From Ulva prolifera (Eukaryota; Chlorophyta; Ulvophyceae; Ulvales; Ulvaceae), in NCBI GenBank assembly GCA_023078555.1, contig CM041204.1, forward strand, positions 2,139,985 to 2,203,984: 64,000 bases of DNA, read 5' to 3'. Below the pieces are notes generated by a model, which had not been told where the DNA came from, made no database searches, and saw nothing but the letters and a program-made list of their open reading frames with translations. This document shows positions 11,259 through 23,206 of the stretch, piece after piece. Both the position numbers and the translations under genes were made by a program. How positions within the stretch are numbered: the stretch's first letter is position 1; each line of letters begins with the position of its first letter.

Positions 11259-14200
11259 GTGGGTGATGCGTCTCTAGATGCTCGTTGAGATCAAGTCAGA
11301 GTGAAGAGGTAAGCAGAGGCTCCTTCCAGAACACTGGCCAGCTGCGCGGGGGTCTGTGGCTGGAGGGTACTGATGTGATGGAGGCCACTGTGGCTGTCTG
11401 AGGTTTGTTTGTGGAGCATTTTTGGAAAGGCTGGGGCCGGCAGTGTCGAGGAAAACAGGAATTTTTGGACGCTATGAGTGGATTGCAGCTTCGGGGTGTG
11501 CATTCACTTGCTTCATAAAAGCTGTATCTTGTTTTGAACAAAAACTTGGTCTGTGGTGCCCTGGGGCTGTAAAGCTGAGCCGCTGCAGAAGCGGCCAGTT
11601 GTGTAACTGGGCCGGACTTGCTCCTCCACCTCGTGCATCTGAATGTCACACAGCGCGTGTTCTTCAAGTTGTGGACTTGTGGCAGTCTCAGTGAAGGGTC
11701 AGTCCTTGCCCTGTCCCTTATCCAGTCAATGACACATCGATGTGGCAGGATTGCAGAGCCAGTCGACTTTCAGGCATGAAGCTGCAGGAGTGTGTGTGCA
11801 AAAACCAAACTGAGAGCTTTCTGTGTGACAATGTTCTACGTAGCGCACATGGACTACATACACGTTATGGCACTGTGTGCTGTGTCGAGAGCGCATTCGT
11901 TCAAACTCCTCGGTGTGGGTGCGGCACACAAAGTACCTGCACACAATTTGCAAGACGAGTATGAAATATAAAACACTGTAGATGCTATTTACCACTGATC
12001 GATTACAACGACATTACAGCATTGCCCTAGCTAAATGCTGCACAGAACTCCAGAGTATCACTCACTGCTGCAACCAACTATGGCTACAAGCCCCACCTAA
12101 AGCGGGTGTAGCATAGTGCAGAGCGAATCGCATCAGTACCATGCTACAGCTGGCCACCATACATGCATTATACAAGCATGCTCAACGCCACAGCAGCCGG
12201 GCTTCAGCACCAGCGGGCCGCGGTGCCCACCCGGCCTGCTCACCTATCGATATCGGTAGATCTACCAGGCGGGGAAGACACTTGAAAGTGAGAGCTTGCA
12301 TGCGCTACCAGAAGAAGAAGGCAGAGACACACGGAGAACCGTCGCAGCAGTGCTGTCAGCAGAGCCCTGCCAGCTGTGGCCGTCTGATGACGTTGCAGTT
12401 GCGGCTGTTGTGTGTCACAACTTGTCCACAGTATGGCAGTGCACGCTCCCTTGTAGTGGAACCCTTGCACAGGATACATCACCATCCAGCACCCAGTGAA
12501 GCTACTCCCGTTGTTTCGGTATGCAGCTACTCCCTACAGGTCGAGAGATCACAGGAAAGCCTCTACAGTAGTGTGCCAGCACATGCACTCTGACGTGCAT
12601 TTGTGGTCCCGTTCGGAGTTGTCAATGTCCTTGCAGGATACGGCTCGGTAAATTCAAGTTTCACTTTACTTCACCAACCCACCAAGCGACTGCCACAGCG
12701 TGTATCTGCAGCTGCATGGCCCAAACGCTCACGGCTTGAAACGTGCGTAAAAGTAGCAGGCCAGTTTCCCCCCCTCGAATCGCTTCGCCTGTGTGCACCA
12801 GGTGCGGACAAAAGGATAACAGGAAGAGCCTTCCATACAGCAGGGCTGTGGGGTGCGGCCTCCAAGGTGCAGCAGCCGGAGTCCACTCGGGTCGCAACCC
12901 CCGAGTTGCACGGGCCAACACCCCATCGGAGATGATCGTCTTCCAGAGCTGCCCCGGTGAAGGGCCAAGTGAGACCCTGTGACGGGGCCTGCAGGCCAAT
13001 AGACAGACGTGTACGCCTTTATCTGCATCACATGTGCATAATGTTGACTCTGCGATTGTTCTGGAGGGGGCAGGATGCCGTACCCACAGCATCGCAGACC
13101 TCATCGGGAAATATGACTGCATGCGGCGGAGATGTGGGATCGGTTGGATCTGTGTCTCTGTATGAGTGGATGCAGCCTGGAGCCAGGTTGACTCCGTGGT
13201 CCAGCGTATGGCCAGTCTGCCCCACAAAGCAGCTGAGCGGATGCTTTGCTCTGTCTACTTTGCAGTGCACCACCCATGACAATGTGGACGCAAGCTGGCG
13301 ACAGCTCTGACCAACGTGCCTGGGAGAGTCTGTGCTAGAGGTTGGCGCCCTGCCTGTTGCCTATACAAGCTTGGCCCAGGCCTTCCTGAATGGAATTCTG
13401 TGTGCACGCTGCATGCGATTCTTTGTGGTGCATGCTACCTGTGACAGCGATTTGGCCGTACGCCAGCCATGCAACCTCGGCACTGTGACCTACGTCTCTC
13501 AGTCGTACGTCACAGAAAAGCTTGTTTAGTGCGTGTGAGTGAGAGGGTCTCTGTCAAGCGCCACAATGTGGGCCCTGGCACGGCTGCTGCAGGCTTTGCA
13601 GGGAACAGCTGCCGTGGTGTACTTCATATGCTTGCCCACCGTGATCATGGTCACTGAGTGCAGCAGAGTGTGAGTCAACAGCATGGCCGTGAGCTGTGTT
13701 TGTGGTGCCGGGGGATGCCTACACCTTCATGCTAAAGTTGTGTGCATTCAGAGCCACAGCGAAAGATAATAGTTAAGCACACACAGTCCTGGTGGACATC
13801 CCCAAGGGCCACAGAGGCAGTGTCGGCCATCGCCTGAGTCTTTTACACTGCATGTGCAAATGATCCTATGCACACGGTCGAGGCTGGTGAGCCAGAAGAC
13901 AGACTGCGACATGCATATCACTTGCCACACGTGTAATGCTTGCGCTCCACATTCGGGCACTGACTATGCTCTCACTCTTCCTGTTTCCAGGAGATTTGCA
14001 GGAAAACGGGAAGCAGAATGGTCTTGTCCAGACAGCATAACTGAGGCATGAAGTGAGACCAGACCTGAAGCTGGTGGCAAGTGAATGTTACACTGTGGGG
14101 GCATCGCAGGCTCACATCATCAGGGGTAGCGCTTGGATACCATGGTGTTGAGGACAGCAGGCGAATGATGGATGCTAGTCCCCAGCCACCCAACTGCCTG

Positions 14201-14324
14201 CACAGTCCTACGCGTGCGAATCTGCTGGTTTAGCGTGCAGTCCGCTGATAGTGAGAGCCCCATGCAGACCTACTTCCCGACTTGACTCGCTCCGGAGAAG
14301 ATGAAGGTCAGAGATGTAGGGGTC
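11259..14324. other. 3-kb stretch without a recognised gene
   Basis: Only weak open frames without family resemblance occur on either strand, apart from a fragment of a dispersed repeat at 12603-12670. The left end is the BRX1 3' flank; TGTAA, the polyadenylation signal used by many chlorophytes, occurs near 11568. A fast-evolving gene, a noncoding RNA or an old transposon remnant could be hidden here. Confidence 0.4.
12603..12670 (+). repeat. Dispersed repeat family, short copy 1
   Basis: This fragment carries the family 3' portion: the TGGTCCCGTT...CGGAGTTGTCAATGTCC core, then GGATACGGCTCGGTAAATTC and a tail of ACTTTACTT type. It matches the 3' part of the longer copies at 23.2 kb and 52.6 kb and lacks their 5' part. 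Confidence 0.7.
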
Positions 14325-15385
14325 CTACGCCTTCTTGAGGGACACAGACTTGATCGGGTTACGGATCTTGAGCTCACGCACAACCCTAGCAAAAGCCTGC
14401 TGATCCTTGGAGTAGAGGTACTTCAAGAGGCTGGTGCGTTGTCCAAGAATGCCCATGAGACCCCGCGCACAGGCGTAGTCCTTGCGGTTGGCTTGCAGGT
14501 GCGTGGTGAGGTGGCGGACACGAGCGGACAGGCGAGCAATCTGCACCTCTGTGGAGCCTACATCGCCTTCATTCTTCCTACAGACAGATACAATGTCAGA
14601 CATCTGATCTCCTGCGATGCCAGATTCAGTCTATCGATTAGCCATGGCACCGGTCGATTGCTGATTTGTAAACTGGTTTGGTCTGCATCAGGCTGGCTGA
14701 GCACAGATCAAAACGCCGGGACTGTCTCAGCAACTTTCAGGGAACTTAACATCCTTGTCGATTTGCTGCATCAAATTTTCGGCGTACTTGGCTCATCGGC
14801 GCTGCGCGCTGGCCCAGAATGCAGCTGCCGCAGGGCACGTGCTAGCCAACACGTCGTTGTGATGACCAGGCCTGGTGGAATTCCCAGCTCTGACAAAGAC
14901 TTTTGCCACATAAACCCTTCAACGGGCGATGTGCACTACACGGCGTAGATGTTTGACACGTGAAGCTGTGGTGATGTCAGGGGCACGTCCCGCTCTTCGA
15001 CAGCGGAATTCCGTGAAAACATAGAGGTCACTTTGAGAACCTGCTGCAGGTTAATTAATTTGCCAGTGCTTACGCAACGATGTAGCCCGCAACGTGCGGG
15101 GCCTGGACGCACTTGACCCCTTGCCGGCGCCTCAGGCCAGTCGGCATCGGGCCAAGAGCGCACAGGCCCGATTCTATCAGGTCACACGGGCCAAGAGATG
15201 GGTGTGTGAGTAGCTCATCACTGATGACAAAGCATGTGAAGGGCGGCAAGGGCGCACATGAAAGCACTGACATCGATAGATGGGTCTAGTGGATGGTGCT
15301 TGGCTTGCATGACCACATTTCTGCGAACAGTAGGTGCTGCCACACGAACTGGCGCTGGGCGTGGTGCTGTGCAGAATGCGCGCAT
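14325..15385 (-). CDS. Organellar (probably plastid) ribosomal protein uS15, nuclear-encoded
   Basis: Bacterial-type small-subunit protein S15, which binds the central domain of 16S rRNA. Exon 1 (15385-15268) starts MRAFCTAPRPAPVRVAAPTV, an Arg/Ala/Pro-rich, acid-poor presequence typical of a plastid transit peptide. Exon 2 (14611-14325) carries the S15 fold: DVGSTEVQIARLSARVRHL, then the signature YACARGLMGILGQRTSLLKY and a C-terminal LKKA before TAG. The preferred splice (donor gtgctt, acceptor cgcag) gives 134 residues and aligns its start with bacterial S15. An alternative donor at 15272 with an acceptor next to the internal ATG also keeps phase. A mitochondrial destination cannot be excluded from the presequence alone. 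The gene is divergent from SPF30. Confidence 0.85.
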
Positions 15386-15872
15386 AGTTGCTGTTTTCTG
15401 TCGACTAGGCAAACGGCCTGACCTCGCAGCCTTCTGTTACAACGAGGCGTCGGAATGAAAGACAGACAACAAGGAGCACTAAATTATCATGTACGACATG
15501 GCTACCAGCAGTAAGGTAACGCTCCTTGCAACAGGCCAGCCCCAACTGTGCGAATCAGTGGCGCCACAAACTCAACACTGCGTCGCGCCAACGGCGGCGC
15601 CGTCCTCGGACTGAATGGCTACAGGGCGCGTGCCCTGTGAAGATGCGAAGCGTTTGCACGTCTTGCTAAGGAAACACAGGGGCAAAGCTTGGAGTGGGAG
15701 AAGGTATGTGTCGCTGATTAGCTGCAGAATTGTGCATCGGGTACCCTGTAATCCCTGAGTCCGTTCTCGAGTATAAACCTGTGTACACTTGCTGCTGAGA
15801 CCAGCGCTTAGTTCACACTACCTGTCGACAGATTCAACCAATCGGCCGTGAAATTTCTTCATTGTGTTTATC
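15386..15872. promoter_or_regulatory. Shared upstream region of uS15 and SPF30
   Basis: The 487 bases between two head-to-head start codons must contain both promoters and 5' leaders. I see no diagnostic core promoter motif. A bidirectional promoter is an inference from the spacing. Confidence 0.45.
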
Positions 15873-18021
15873 ATGGCTGAAGAAGAGCTCACGGAGCTAA
15901 GGGCGAATTTGGCCGAATACAAAGAACAGCTCGTGCAGGTACGGATCGATCACGCAGCATCCAAACAGCTATGTTCATGTGAAGTCACGCATGCTGACTG
16001 TGGTGTGTGGTAACACTGCAGTTGGAAGAGCTATTGCTTGATGAACCTGACAACGAAGACTATCGTGGCCTGTACGCAGATGTCGAGGAGGTACGCTACT
16101 TTTGCCACATCAGCTTGGCATTTCGTCAAAATCATTCTCGCGCAAGCATGCGTGGTGTCCACGCTTGAGTAGCGAGCAGTATTGCAGACTCATGTACAGC
16201 AAATGAAAACAGCTGCCCTGCCACAAATAGGCGATCTTCCCTTGAGAAGGAGTGACAGCACAGTCTACCATCATGTATCCAGGATACGATCAATCCAGTT
16301 CTGTCGCTGATGTAGGCGATATCGCTCACAGAGCAGGCACTCCAACAACAGGAAGCTGCAGGAAGGCAACCACAACATGCAGCAGGGCCTTCGACGGATG
16401 CAAACACCCAGGACCCCGAGACAGGGCGCAAGAGGAAGTCACGATTCGATGCTGGTCCAGATGGTGCCGCAGCGAATGGAGCACTCCCACAACAAGTCGT
16501 TGATCAGATCAAGTCTGCCAAAGCCCGATCTGCACTGGACGGCCGAGCACCGCCTGGCTGGGCGATCGGACACAATTGTCTCGCTAGAGGCGTGTCGGGG
16601 CAGTGGGAAGCAGGGAGAGTCGCAGCAGTGTCTCCTGCTGGGGGCTTCCTGATAGAGTTCGATGCTCAGCCAGGTGTGCCCGTGGAGGTACACCGAGCAG
16701 ATGCGAAACCGCGAGATTTCAAGGTGCTCATTCCGCTGTCTGTTGTTGCATTGTATTGTAGCACGCGCTAGCTCTGACAGCCAGCTGGGCGCCTCCGCTA
16801 GGTCCCTTTGATCCGCCTGAGACTGCTGAGCAACGCATCGCGGACTGCACATAGGAATGGCTGCATCCGATACAATGCAGGATAAGGATTCATTGAGCTT
16901 GTAGCGTGCCAATGCCAGTGGTGACGTATTCTACAACCACAACGTACACTGTTAATGAGTGTACCATCCAGGTGCCCAGTCAGGATACTCAGAAGCCACT
17001 GCCTGTCGGCTAGGATGGGCGCCGCAGCATTTCACATGTTGTAGCAATGAGCATCGCACCTGCCTCCGATAGAGAGGCTCCGAGCTCAGCTGGATCTAGA
17101 ATGCCAACGATTCCAGCTGCAGTATGGTGCCATGCAGCTGTACGACCGCTGTCGTGTCGCACTGTTCAGTTGCTGCGCTGGGCACCATTGCCTTGATGCC
17201 TGCTGTTGCAGAGGATACAACTGCGGCTGCCCGAGGCTCACACAGTCCTCTGGTCTGCAGAATTACGAGGGCGTCAAGGGGCCGATCCGCAAGGCGGTGA
17301 CTGAGGTGTCCCGGGAAGCTTACGAGCAGTTCCTGCGAGGCGACACAAAGGCGATCCCAGCCTGGATGCAGATCCTGGACACCGACGGCCCCAAAGCGCG
17401 AGAAAAGAAGGCACGGGCCATAAAAGCATTCAAGAAGAAGCTCAGGTGCCTAGCCCTCATGCATCAACTGTCTCAGCGGTGGTGGTGGTGTGATACGCGA
17501 TCATCCCGAACTTATGTGAACCAAATCCGGCAGTGGCACGTAGGCATCTACACAGATGGTCGCCTGTCCAGGCCCCTTGTAGCTGGCAGACAAACCATCG
17601 GCAGCCGACACAGTATGGCAGCATCACAAGGGGGGCCCCTTCCAGAGTCAATGTCCATTGTGCTCCTGCATTCCCCTGTGGGATCGCATGGATGCCACAA
17701 TTGCATATGGTTGCCTGTCTTTCAAATGAGGTGTCTGTCGTGTTCTGTCTCCTGCTCGACCTTCATACCGGCCGCCGACCTGTGAGCTTTCTTAGGGCGT
17801 GCAGATTTGAAAAGATAGACATGGAGTCTACCAGGCAAGCCAATGACTGGAAGGCGTTTGTGTCTGGCAAGGGGAAGAAAAAGAAGGCAGGCTTCATGAC
17901 CGGAGGCAAGAAAGAGTCCATGTTTTCAGTTCCAGACAATCCCGACTCAAAGGTTGGTGTAGTGGGTAGTGGGCGTGGGATGACCAATGCTGCTTCGCGC
18001 AGAACCAAATTAGACTTCTGA
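15873..18021 (+). CDS. SPF30: Survival-of-motor-neuron-related splicing factor 30 (Tudor protein)
   Basis: SPF30/SMNDC1 is a nuclear Tudor protein required for U4/U5/U6 tri-snRNP joining during spliceosome assembly. Five exons fit in phase: 15873-15938, 16022-16090, 16316-16723, 17261-17445 and 17805-18021, giving 314 residues. The N-terminal helix begins MAEEELTELRANLAEYKEQL, as in the human protein. A charged linker (GRKRKSRFDAG) precedes the Tudor domain at about 126-180, which contains GWAIGHNCLARGVSGQWEAG and ends VHRADAKPRDFK. Exon 4 carries IPAWMQILDTD and a basic REKKARAIKAFKKKLR. Exon 5 ends with the family tail WKAFVSGKGKKKKAG, then VGVVGSGRGMTNA. The Tudor exon has no ATG of its own and is visible only by phase matching. 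Confidence 0.9.
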
Positions 18022-18668
18022 GTTTTGATACGTGTTCCAGCATTGTTTTAGGGTATACAGATTTCCCAATTGTCAACACACTTGGATCCTAGCATTAGTT
18101 AAAATGCGTCCATAGGCAAGCATCTTACAGGCTTCAACTACCAAATAGAACATCATAACACTCACTGCATGCACATGGTGCCAAGCGTTCATGTTGTTGG
18201 CCAGGACATTGCTGTGTGCATGACACATGGCCATCCTGTGCATCGGCTGTGATGAACTCAATACTGCCTTCAATTTGCTTTGCACATCACATGTGTACAT
18301 GTCATTGTCGTCTGCCATCTGAAAATGTGGCCATTGTTCACACAGTTCAAACATGTGCAACTATGGGTTTGCCCCACAGGCAGGCGACCGTCCTTGATGC
18401 AGGGAGCCCTGTGACAGAAGCAACCTAGTGGTGTGCGTCTCCCTTGAAACCTGCAGCAGAATATGTTAGGAAATACTGGATGAGAACACAACAATTGCAA
18501 ACACCAGCACATGTTTAACAGCGGTGTCAAGCAAGAATCGGTGATGTGATGCAAGTGCATCAACCACACCCTCCACCAGATGATGGAACATTCGGAGGTC
18601 AACCATGTACAGTGCATCGCAACTCATCATAAACCCGAATAGTGATGTTGGATCTGTGTCCAGTTCAT
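18022..18668. other. Intergenic sequence between convergent SPF30 and COX5B
   Basis: Relatively A+T-rich sequence between two converging genes; it holds both 3' UTRs. No gene or repeat was recognised. Confidence 0.5.
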
Positions 18669-19685
18669 TCATGGAGACAGGATGCAGGAAGCAAGCGAAG
18701 GTGCGCGAGCGTGCAGTGAGGTGACAGACTGGGATGATGGCTGGATCGGGGACACACTCTCTGGTAGCCCTGTCCATGATGGTGGCTTCGATGTTTTCAA
18801 GACGAAGTACTCGCCGCCCTCAATAATCTGCTTTGGTGGCTCATCTGCCTTGATTAGGTCCCAGATGACAAGACAGTCGTCTTCTGGATCCGGCACACCT
18901 ATGATCCTTTCATCAAAAGCAGACTCTACCACAACTGGATCGTCCGGCGTGCCAGCAAATTCTTTGGTTATCCTGTAGAATCAATATCGCTAAACTGTGT
19001 TGTTTGATGGGTCAATCACAGCAAACAGCACATGCTGCATCATGCAATGACATCAATGTGTGCATTTGGTGGATGTGATGTTAGCATGCCAATCCACAGG
19101 CAAGGTAAATGCGTGTATTGTGGTCAGATACATGGAACGTGAATTGATGGCATTCGCTACCACTGCAAACTCTGAGCCACGTACACACAGATCTTAATAA
19201 GACGGTAAGCAATGATCAAAAGAACCGCACCAGTCTTCATGGAAGATATCTACACCCTTGTTCAAGCCTTCAATCTCAGCTCTGCAAATAATAGGCTGTC
19301 AATACAGCACGTCCCGCACTGGCTGGAAAGCTTCGAAACACACAACAAGGAGCTTGAGCAAGCTTCTCTAGCTGCAGCTGGGATTCTGTGCGAGCCTGTT
19401 GCTTGCTCCAACACTGTCAGGTGAAGGACTACCAACATCTGCAGCCCTAGGGATAAGCTTATGCACACATGTGGGGGCATAAGCGCACTTCTCCATTCCT
19501 GTGGCGTGGTCGTGCTCGTTCTCAGGCACAGTCTCTTCAGTCTTGACGGGATCTGATGTCGAAGTTGGCGGGGCTGCTAGATTGCGAGCGAAGTAGCTAG
19601 ACTGCACAGCGTATGATGTGTCTGCTTGAAAGATCAGTATGAGATCTGGTGTCAGCCGTTGGTTCAAGCTGCGGTGCCAAAGCAT
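18669..19685 (-). CDS. COX5B: Cytochrome c oxidase subunit Vb-like protein lacking the zinc-site cysteines
   Basis: A nuclear-encoded, matrix-side subunit of mitochondrial complex IV. Three exons join in phase: 19685-19489, 19281-19231 and 18972-18669, giving 183 residues. The ATG at 19685 opens a presequence-like stretch (MLWHRSLNQRL). The family core follows: ENEHDHATGME, then EIEGLNKGVDIFHEDWITKEF, GTPDDPVVVESAFDERIIGV (about 90-109) and GGEYFVL near 140. Animal and land-plant COX5B bind zinc through Cys residues, with a GC near RIVGC and a CPVC or CPRC before the final strand. Here those places read RIIGVPDPEDDC and PPKQIIEGGEYF, so the paired ligands are absent. Either the lineage uses a zinc-free form, or this is a divergent paralogue. 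The Ser-rich last 40 residues are poorly conserved and a small terminal intron is possible. Confidence 0.82.
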
Positions 19686-21186
19686 TGGGGCGCAGTGCAA
19701 CCAATGGTGTATCGGTGGGACCGAGCCACGCCAAGCGACGCGCGTCAACACCAGTCCATCTCATACACAATCGAATAATCAGTCGCAGATTTCATGAGAT
19801 GCATACTCTGAGCGCAAACCCGTTTCCCATCATTTGCAAGAAACCACGGGAGGCATGTTGGAGCACAGCACCAGCCATGACGCTGCCAGCGGGAAGAACA
19901 CGCCAACTACAGATTTAAGAAGGCGCGCTGCAGAAGGGCAGTGTCCTGGCCAAAGCTGGTGCAAGGCTAAGAGAGCGAATAGGTCAAACGCAATACCCCG
20001 CAGACCTCAACCATCAGACAGCCAACATTCGCGTCACGGTACATTCGACGATGTTGTGCATGAGTACAACGGTAAATTGAGGAAGGGCAGAGTTTCCGGT
20101 GGCCTGGGCTCCACAGTTCTGGCCGTGCAACAAAACACACCAAATCGGCGGCGAATTCACCATTTCTGGCATTAACAGACAGAAAATCGAGCGCTCATTC
20201 TGGCCCTTGAAGCAGCCTTGACCACGGCTGGACCGGGATTCTGAATTGCATGGTCATGGTGTATTTAGACCGAGTATGCTCGGCGAAAGTTGCTGTGTGC
20301 GATGTGATTGCTCGCTATGTACGCTGTAGACTGGAACGCTCCCAAATCGCGATCAGTTCACTATCCATGTGCATACAACGCTATGTTTCTGAAACGCTTG
20401 CTGCTTGCAAACGTAGCTTCAATGTGAAGACCATCTTCGGAATAGCAGGACAGTGCCAGCTGTGGCCCCACGCTGACACACCCATGGACGTCTGCTCAAG
20501 TGCCACTGGGTGCTCGTCCCTTACACATGGTAGCATTTGGTAGCATGTTGCCCCTTTCGCTTCGATTGACTGTGCCGAGGTACAAGGCACAACCTTCACT
20601 GCACAAGAATTCTTTGCACAAGCAATTTCAGTGCACGACAAGGCGCTGATCCTTGATATATACCTACTATACTGTACTCCTGTGTGAAACTAGACTTTAC
20701 AAATCGATATATCTTGCAACGCAGTGCATGGTTCATATCTAGCCATCTTGCCATTCTGGTGCAGAAAGGGTGGGTGATGCAAGTGGCTGTTTCTGGAACA
20801 GCAAAAGCGTGACCGGTGGTCAGAAATGGCTGCGCACCTTGGGCGGTGCAGATGCAGATGAACATCGCTGTGCATGTCAGTGCCCAACCCTCATGCATCG
20901 CTGGGGCAAGCAGGTGGAAACAGAACATCCTGCGCTGACATTAGCATGCCCACCCCCAAGATCAATACCATGCATCTATCAAAATATGTGCATGTTTCTG
21001 CGTTTCTCCGGTGGCTTTTCGGGCGTGCCGTCTTCAGGGGGTTTGTTTCAGTGGCTGGGCACATGCACAGTCACATTCTCAGACACATCCATGTGATCTG
21101 TGCTGCATGCAGATGTACATATACCATAGCTCCACGACCAGCCATACAATTATCAATTGGATTCGCTTTGCTGGACACTGAACAAC
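19686..21186. other. Upstream regions of COX5B and CMC2
   Basis: These 1.5 kb separate two divergent genes for mitochondrial respiratory proteins. No third gene was recognised; short frames on both strands lack family features. The region should contain both promoters. Confidence 0.45.
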
Positions 21187-21565
21187 ATGCCAGCTTTAAT
21201 AGAGTCGGAGCATCCCCGCTGTGCTCATTTGATTCGTGAGTACCTGCACTGCTCTCAGACTGCATCATTGTTGTCCAAGGTTTTCACTGGAGAGTGCACA
21301 TCTCTAAAGTATAAACTAGATGCTTGCTTCAGAGAAGAAAAAGCCGAACGCACCAAGCGAAATTTGGTGAAGTCTCAGGTACAGTTCGCCATGCTTCGCG
21401 ATCCTCCATGCTCAGCGGCCAGTGTCACGTATGCAATCTTGGTATGTACATCATATCAGCGTCATGATTTGTCTTGATTTGTTTGTGCAGGTTGTGAGAG
21501 ATCGTATGAAAGAAGTGAGGCTCGCGCGGCCCAAGAGACGTAACGAAGCGACAGCTACGGACTGA
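21187..21565 (+). CDS. CMC2: COX assembly mitochondrial protein 2 homologue (twin Cx9C)
   Basis: A small intermembrane-space protein needed for cytochrome oxidase biogenesis. Exon 1 (21187-21378) and exon 2 (21491-21565) join in phase 0 with a gtacag donor and a gtgcag acceptor, giving 88 residues. It contains the two diagnostic Cx9C helices: C12 to C22 (CAHLIREYLHC) and C37 to C47 (CTSLKYKLDAC), followed by FREEKAERTKRN and a basic tail. Such proteins are imported and oxidatively folded by the Mia40 pathway, and no presequence is seen, as expected. The downstream PPCDC start codon lies only 43 bases after the stop. Confidence 0.88.
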
Positions 21566-21600
21566 CTTCCGGCGGTGAGGGACTATTGGCTACAGCTTTA

Positions 21601-21612
21601 ATGCAGCTATGA
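21601..21612 (+). promoter_or_regulatory. Mini-ORF ending on the PPCDC start codon
   Basis: The spacer between CMC2 and PPCDC contains ATG CAG CTA TGA, whose stop overlaps the PPCDC initiator as ATGA. A ribosome terminating here would stand exactly at the next start codon, a layout that could aid reinitiation. The overlap is seen directly; the function is inferred. Confidence 0.45.
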
Positions 21613-22317
21613 AAAAGCTCGTTTTGTGCGTGACTGGAAGTGTTGCCGGGATTAAGGCTGCAGAGCTCGCGACCAAACTTCAACAAAGTTTTGACGTCAA
21701 GGTGGTGGCCACGTCTCATGGCCACGTCTTTCTAGATAAGCCTCCCTCTGGATGGACCATACCCGAGTGCCTAATTGATGCGAATGACTATCAGGTGAGT
21801 GTACGTCTTTCTGTCGTCCTGGATGTGCATTCCTTGTGCCCGCCCATAGGGCTTGAACAGTATTCAGGTCCGCATCAGTGTGCATGGCGCACTTTGCTGT
21901 TTGTGAGCATAACGGGATGCAGCATACACACTCATTTTATGTGACCACACGTAGGTCGATGGAGATCAGCCTTTACACATCCAGCTGGCAGAGTGGGCAG
22001 ACGTGCTGCTGGTCGCGCCACTGTCAGCTAATTCCCTTGCCAAGATGTCGCTTGGGCTAGCGGATAATCTTGCCACTTGTTTGTTCCGTGCATGGAACAT
22101 TGCTGACAAGCCTGTGCTGGTGGCACCTGCAATGAACACAAAGATGTGGACGCACCCTGCCACAGCAACACACATACAGACATTGCGAAGCTGGGGTACC
22201 GTCCTGATACAACCGGTAGAAAAGATGCTTGCTTGTGGAGACGTAGGTGTGGGTGCGATGGCGTCTGTAGCTGACATACTGGCCACCATCAGTTCCCTGC
22301 CCAAGAAGCGGCGGTGA
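21609..22317 (+). CDS. Phosphopantothenoylcysteine decarboxylase (HAL3-type)
   Basis: A flavoprotein that decarboxylates 4'-phosphopantothenoylcysteine to 4'-phosphopantetheine in CoA synthesis. Exons 21609-21794 and 21955-22317 join in phase 0 (donor gtgagt, acceptor cgtag), giving 182 residues. The FMN-binding N-terminus reads LCVTGSVAGIKAAELATKL. The catalytic His lies in PLHIQLAEWAD (about H70), followed by VAPLSANSLAKMSLGLADN, the PAMN motif in APAMNTKMWTHP, and the Cys-containing substrate clamp ACGDVGVGAMA. All core residues are present and the length is close to that of plant HAL3. No organelle targeting signal is apparent, so it is probably cytosolic. It sits directly behind CMC2 on the same strand. 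Confidence 0.92.
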
Positions 22318-23206
22318 TTTGACCGTGGTAGTGGGCATAGCGCTCATCAGACTTCAGTGTAGCCCAGGCTTACGCATCATTTAATGATATTTTCGTACTG
22401 TATGGCAATTGATTTTGTCGATACTCTGATCATGTCAGCATGTCTTATACGATTGGCTGCCTGTAACAATTGTGTTGAATGCTACGCGGAATTCTAGGTG
22501 CTCTGATGCGAAAGGGATCCAGTGGTCAAGCTTACACGAGATAAAGAATGGAGTTACTGAGTCGAAATCCGACGTTAACCTGTGGCGTTTGCCTAATTAA
22601 ACCAACGTGCTCAGGTAACAGTGCTAGGCTGGCTGGCATAGCAGACACACAGCAGCGCAGGGCCCGAGAGGACGAGGTGACCTGGCAGCGGCTGCAGCGA
22701 ATGGCATCATGCTTCATCCATTGATCTAGATGCCGCAGCTCTACTGTCATTGGCAGTCGTTGTTGATCCGCGCGATGCTCAGCTGTGTGAAGTGTGTGCG
22801 ACAAGGTACAAATTGCAACGCCTCCATGTTCATCAGACATGTAGGTCTTTGATGACGACCTGTAGAATGCAGCAAGAATGTGGAAGTACGCAGGCGAATT
22901 TAGGTAGCATAAACAACGCAAACTGTTGTAGTAAATGTGCGATACTATGGTGTACATATCATCATGCTGACACGTGGTCCCGAGACGCGTTCAAGCCTGC
23001 ACAGCCAATCAAGGGGCATGGCTTCAGCCCCGTGAGGGGCTGAACAACAGCTCCACATTCACAAAGCTTCTACATGTGAACCCTCATGGGCACCAACACC
23101 AGAGGTGCACTGCCCATGCATGCTCCGCTGTTGGTGCTGCTGTTGGCGGACACACAGGTGAAGGGGCCGCCGGTCATGTTTCACTTGTGGCAGTAATGAT
23201 CCACAC

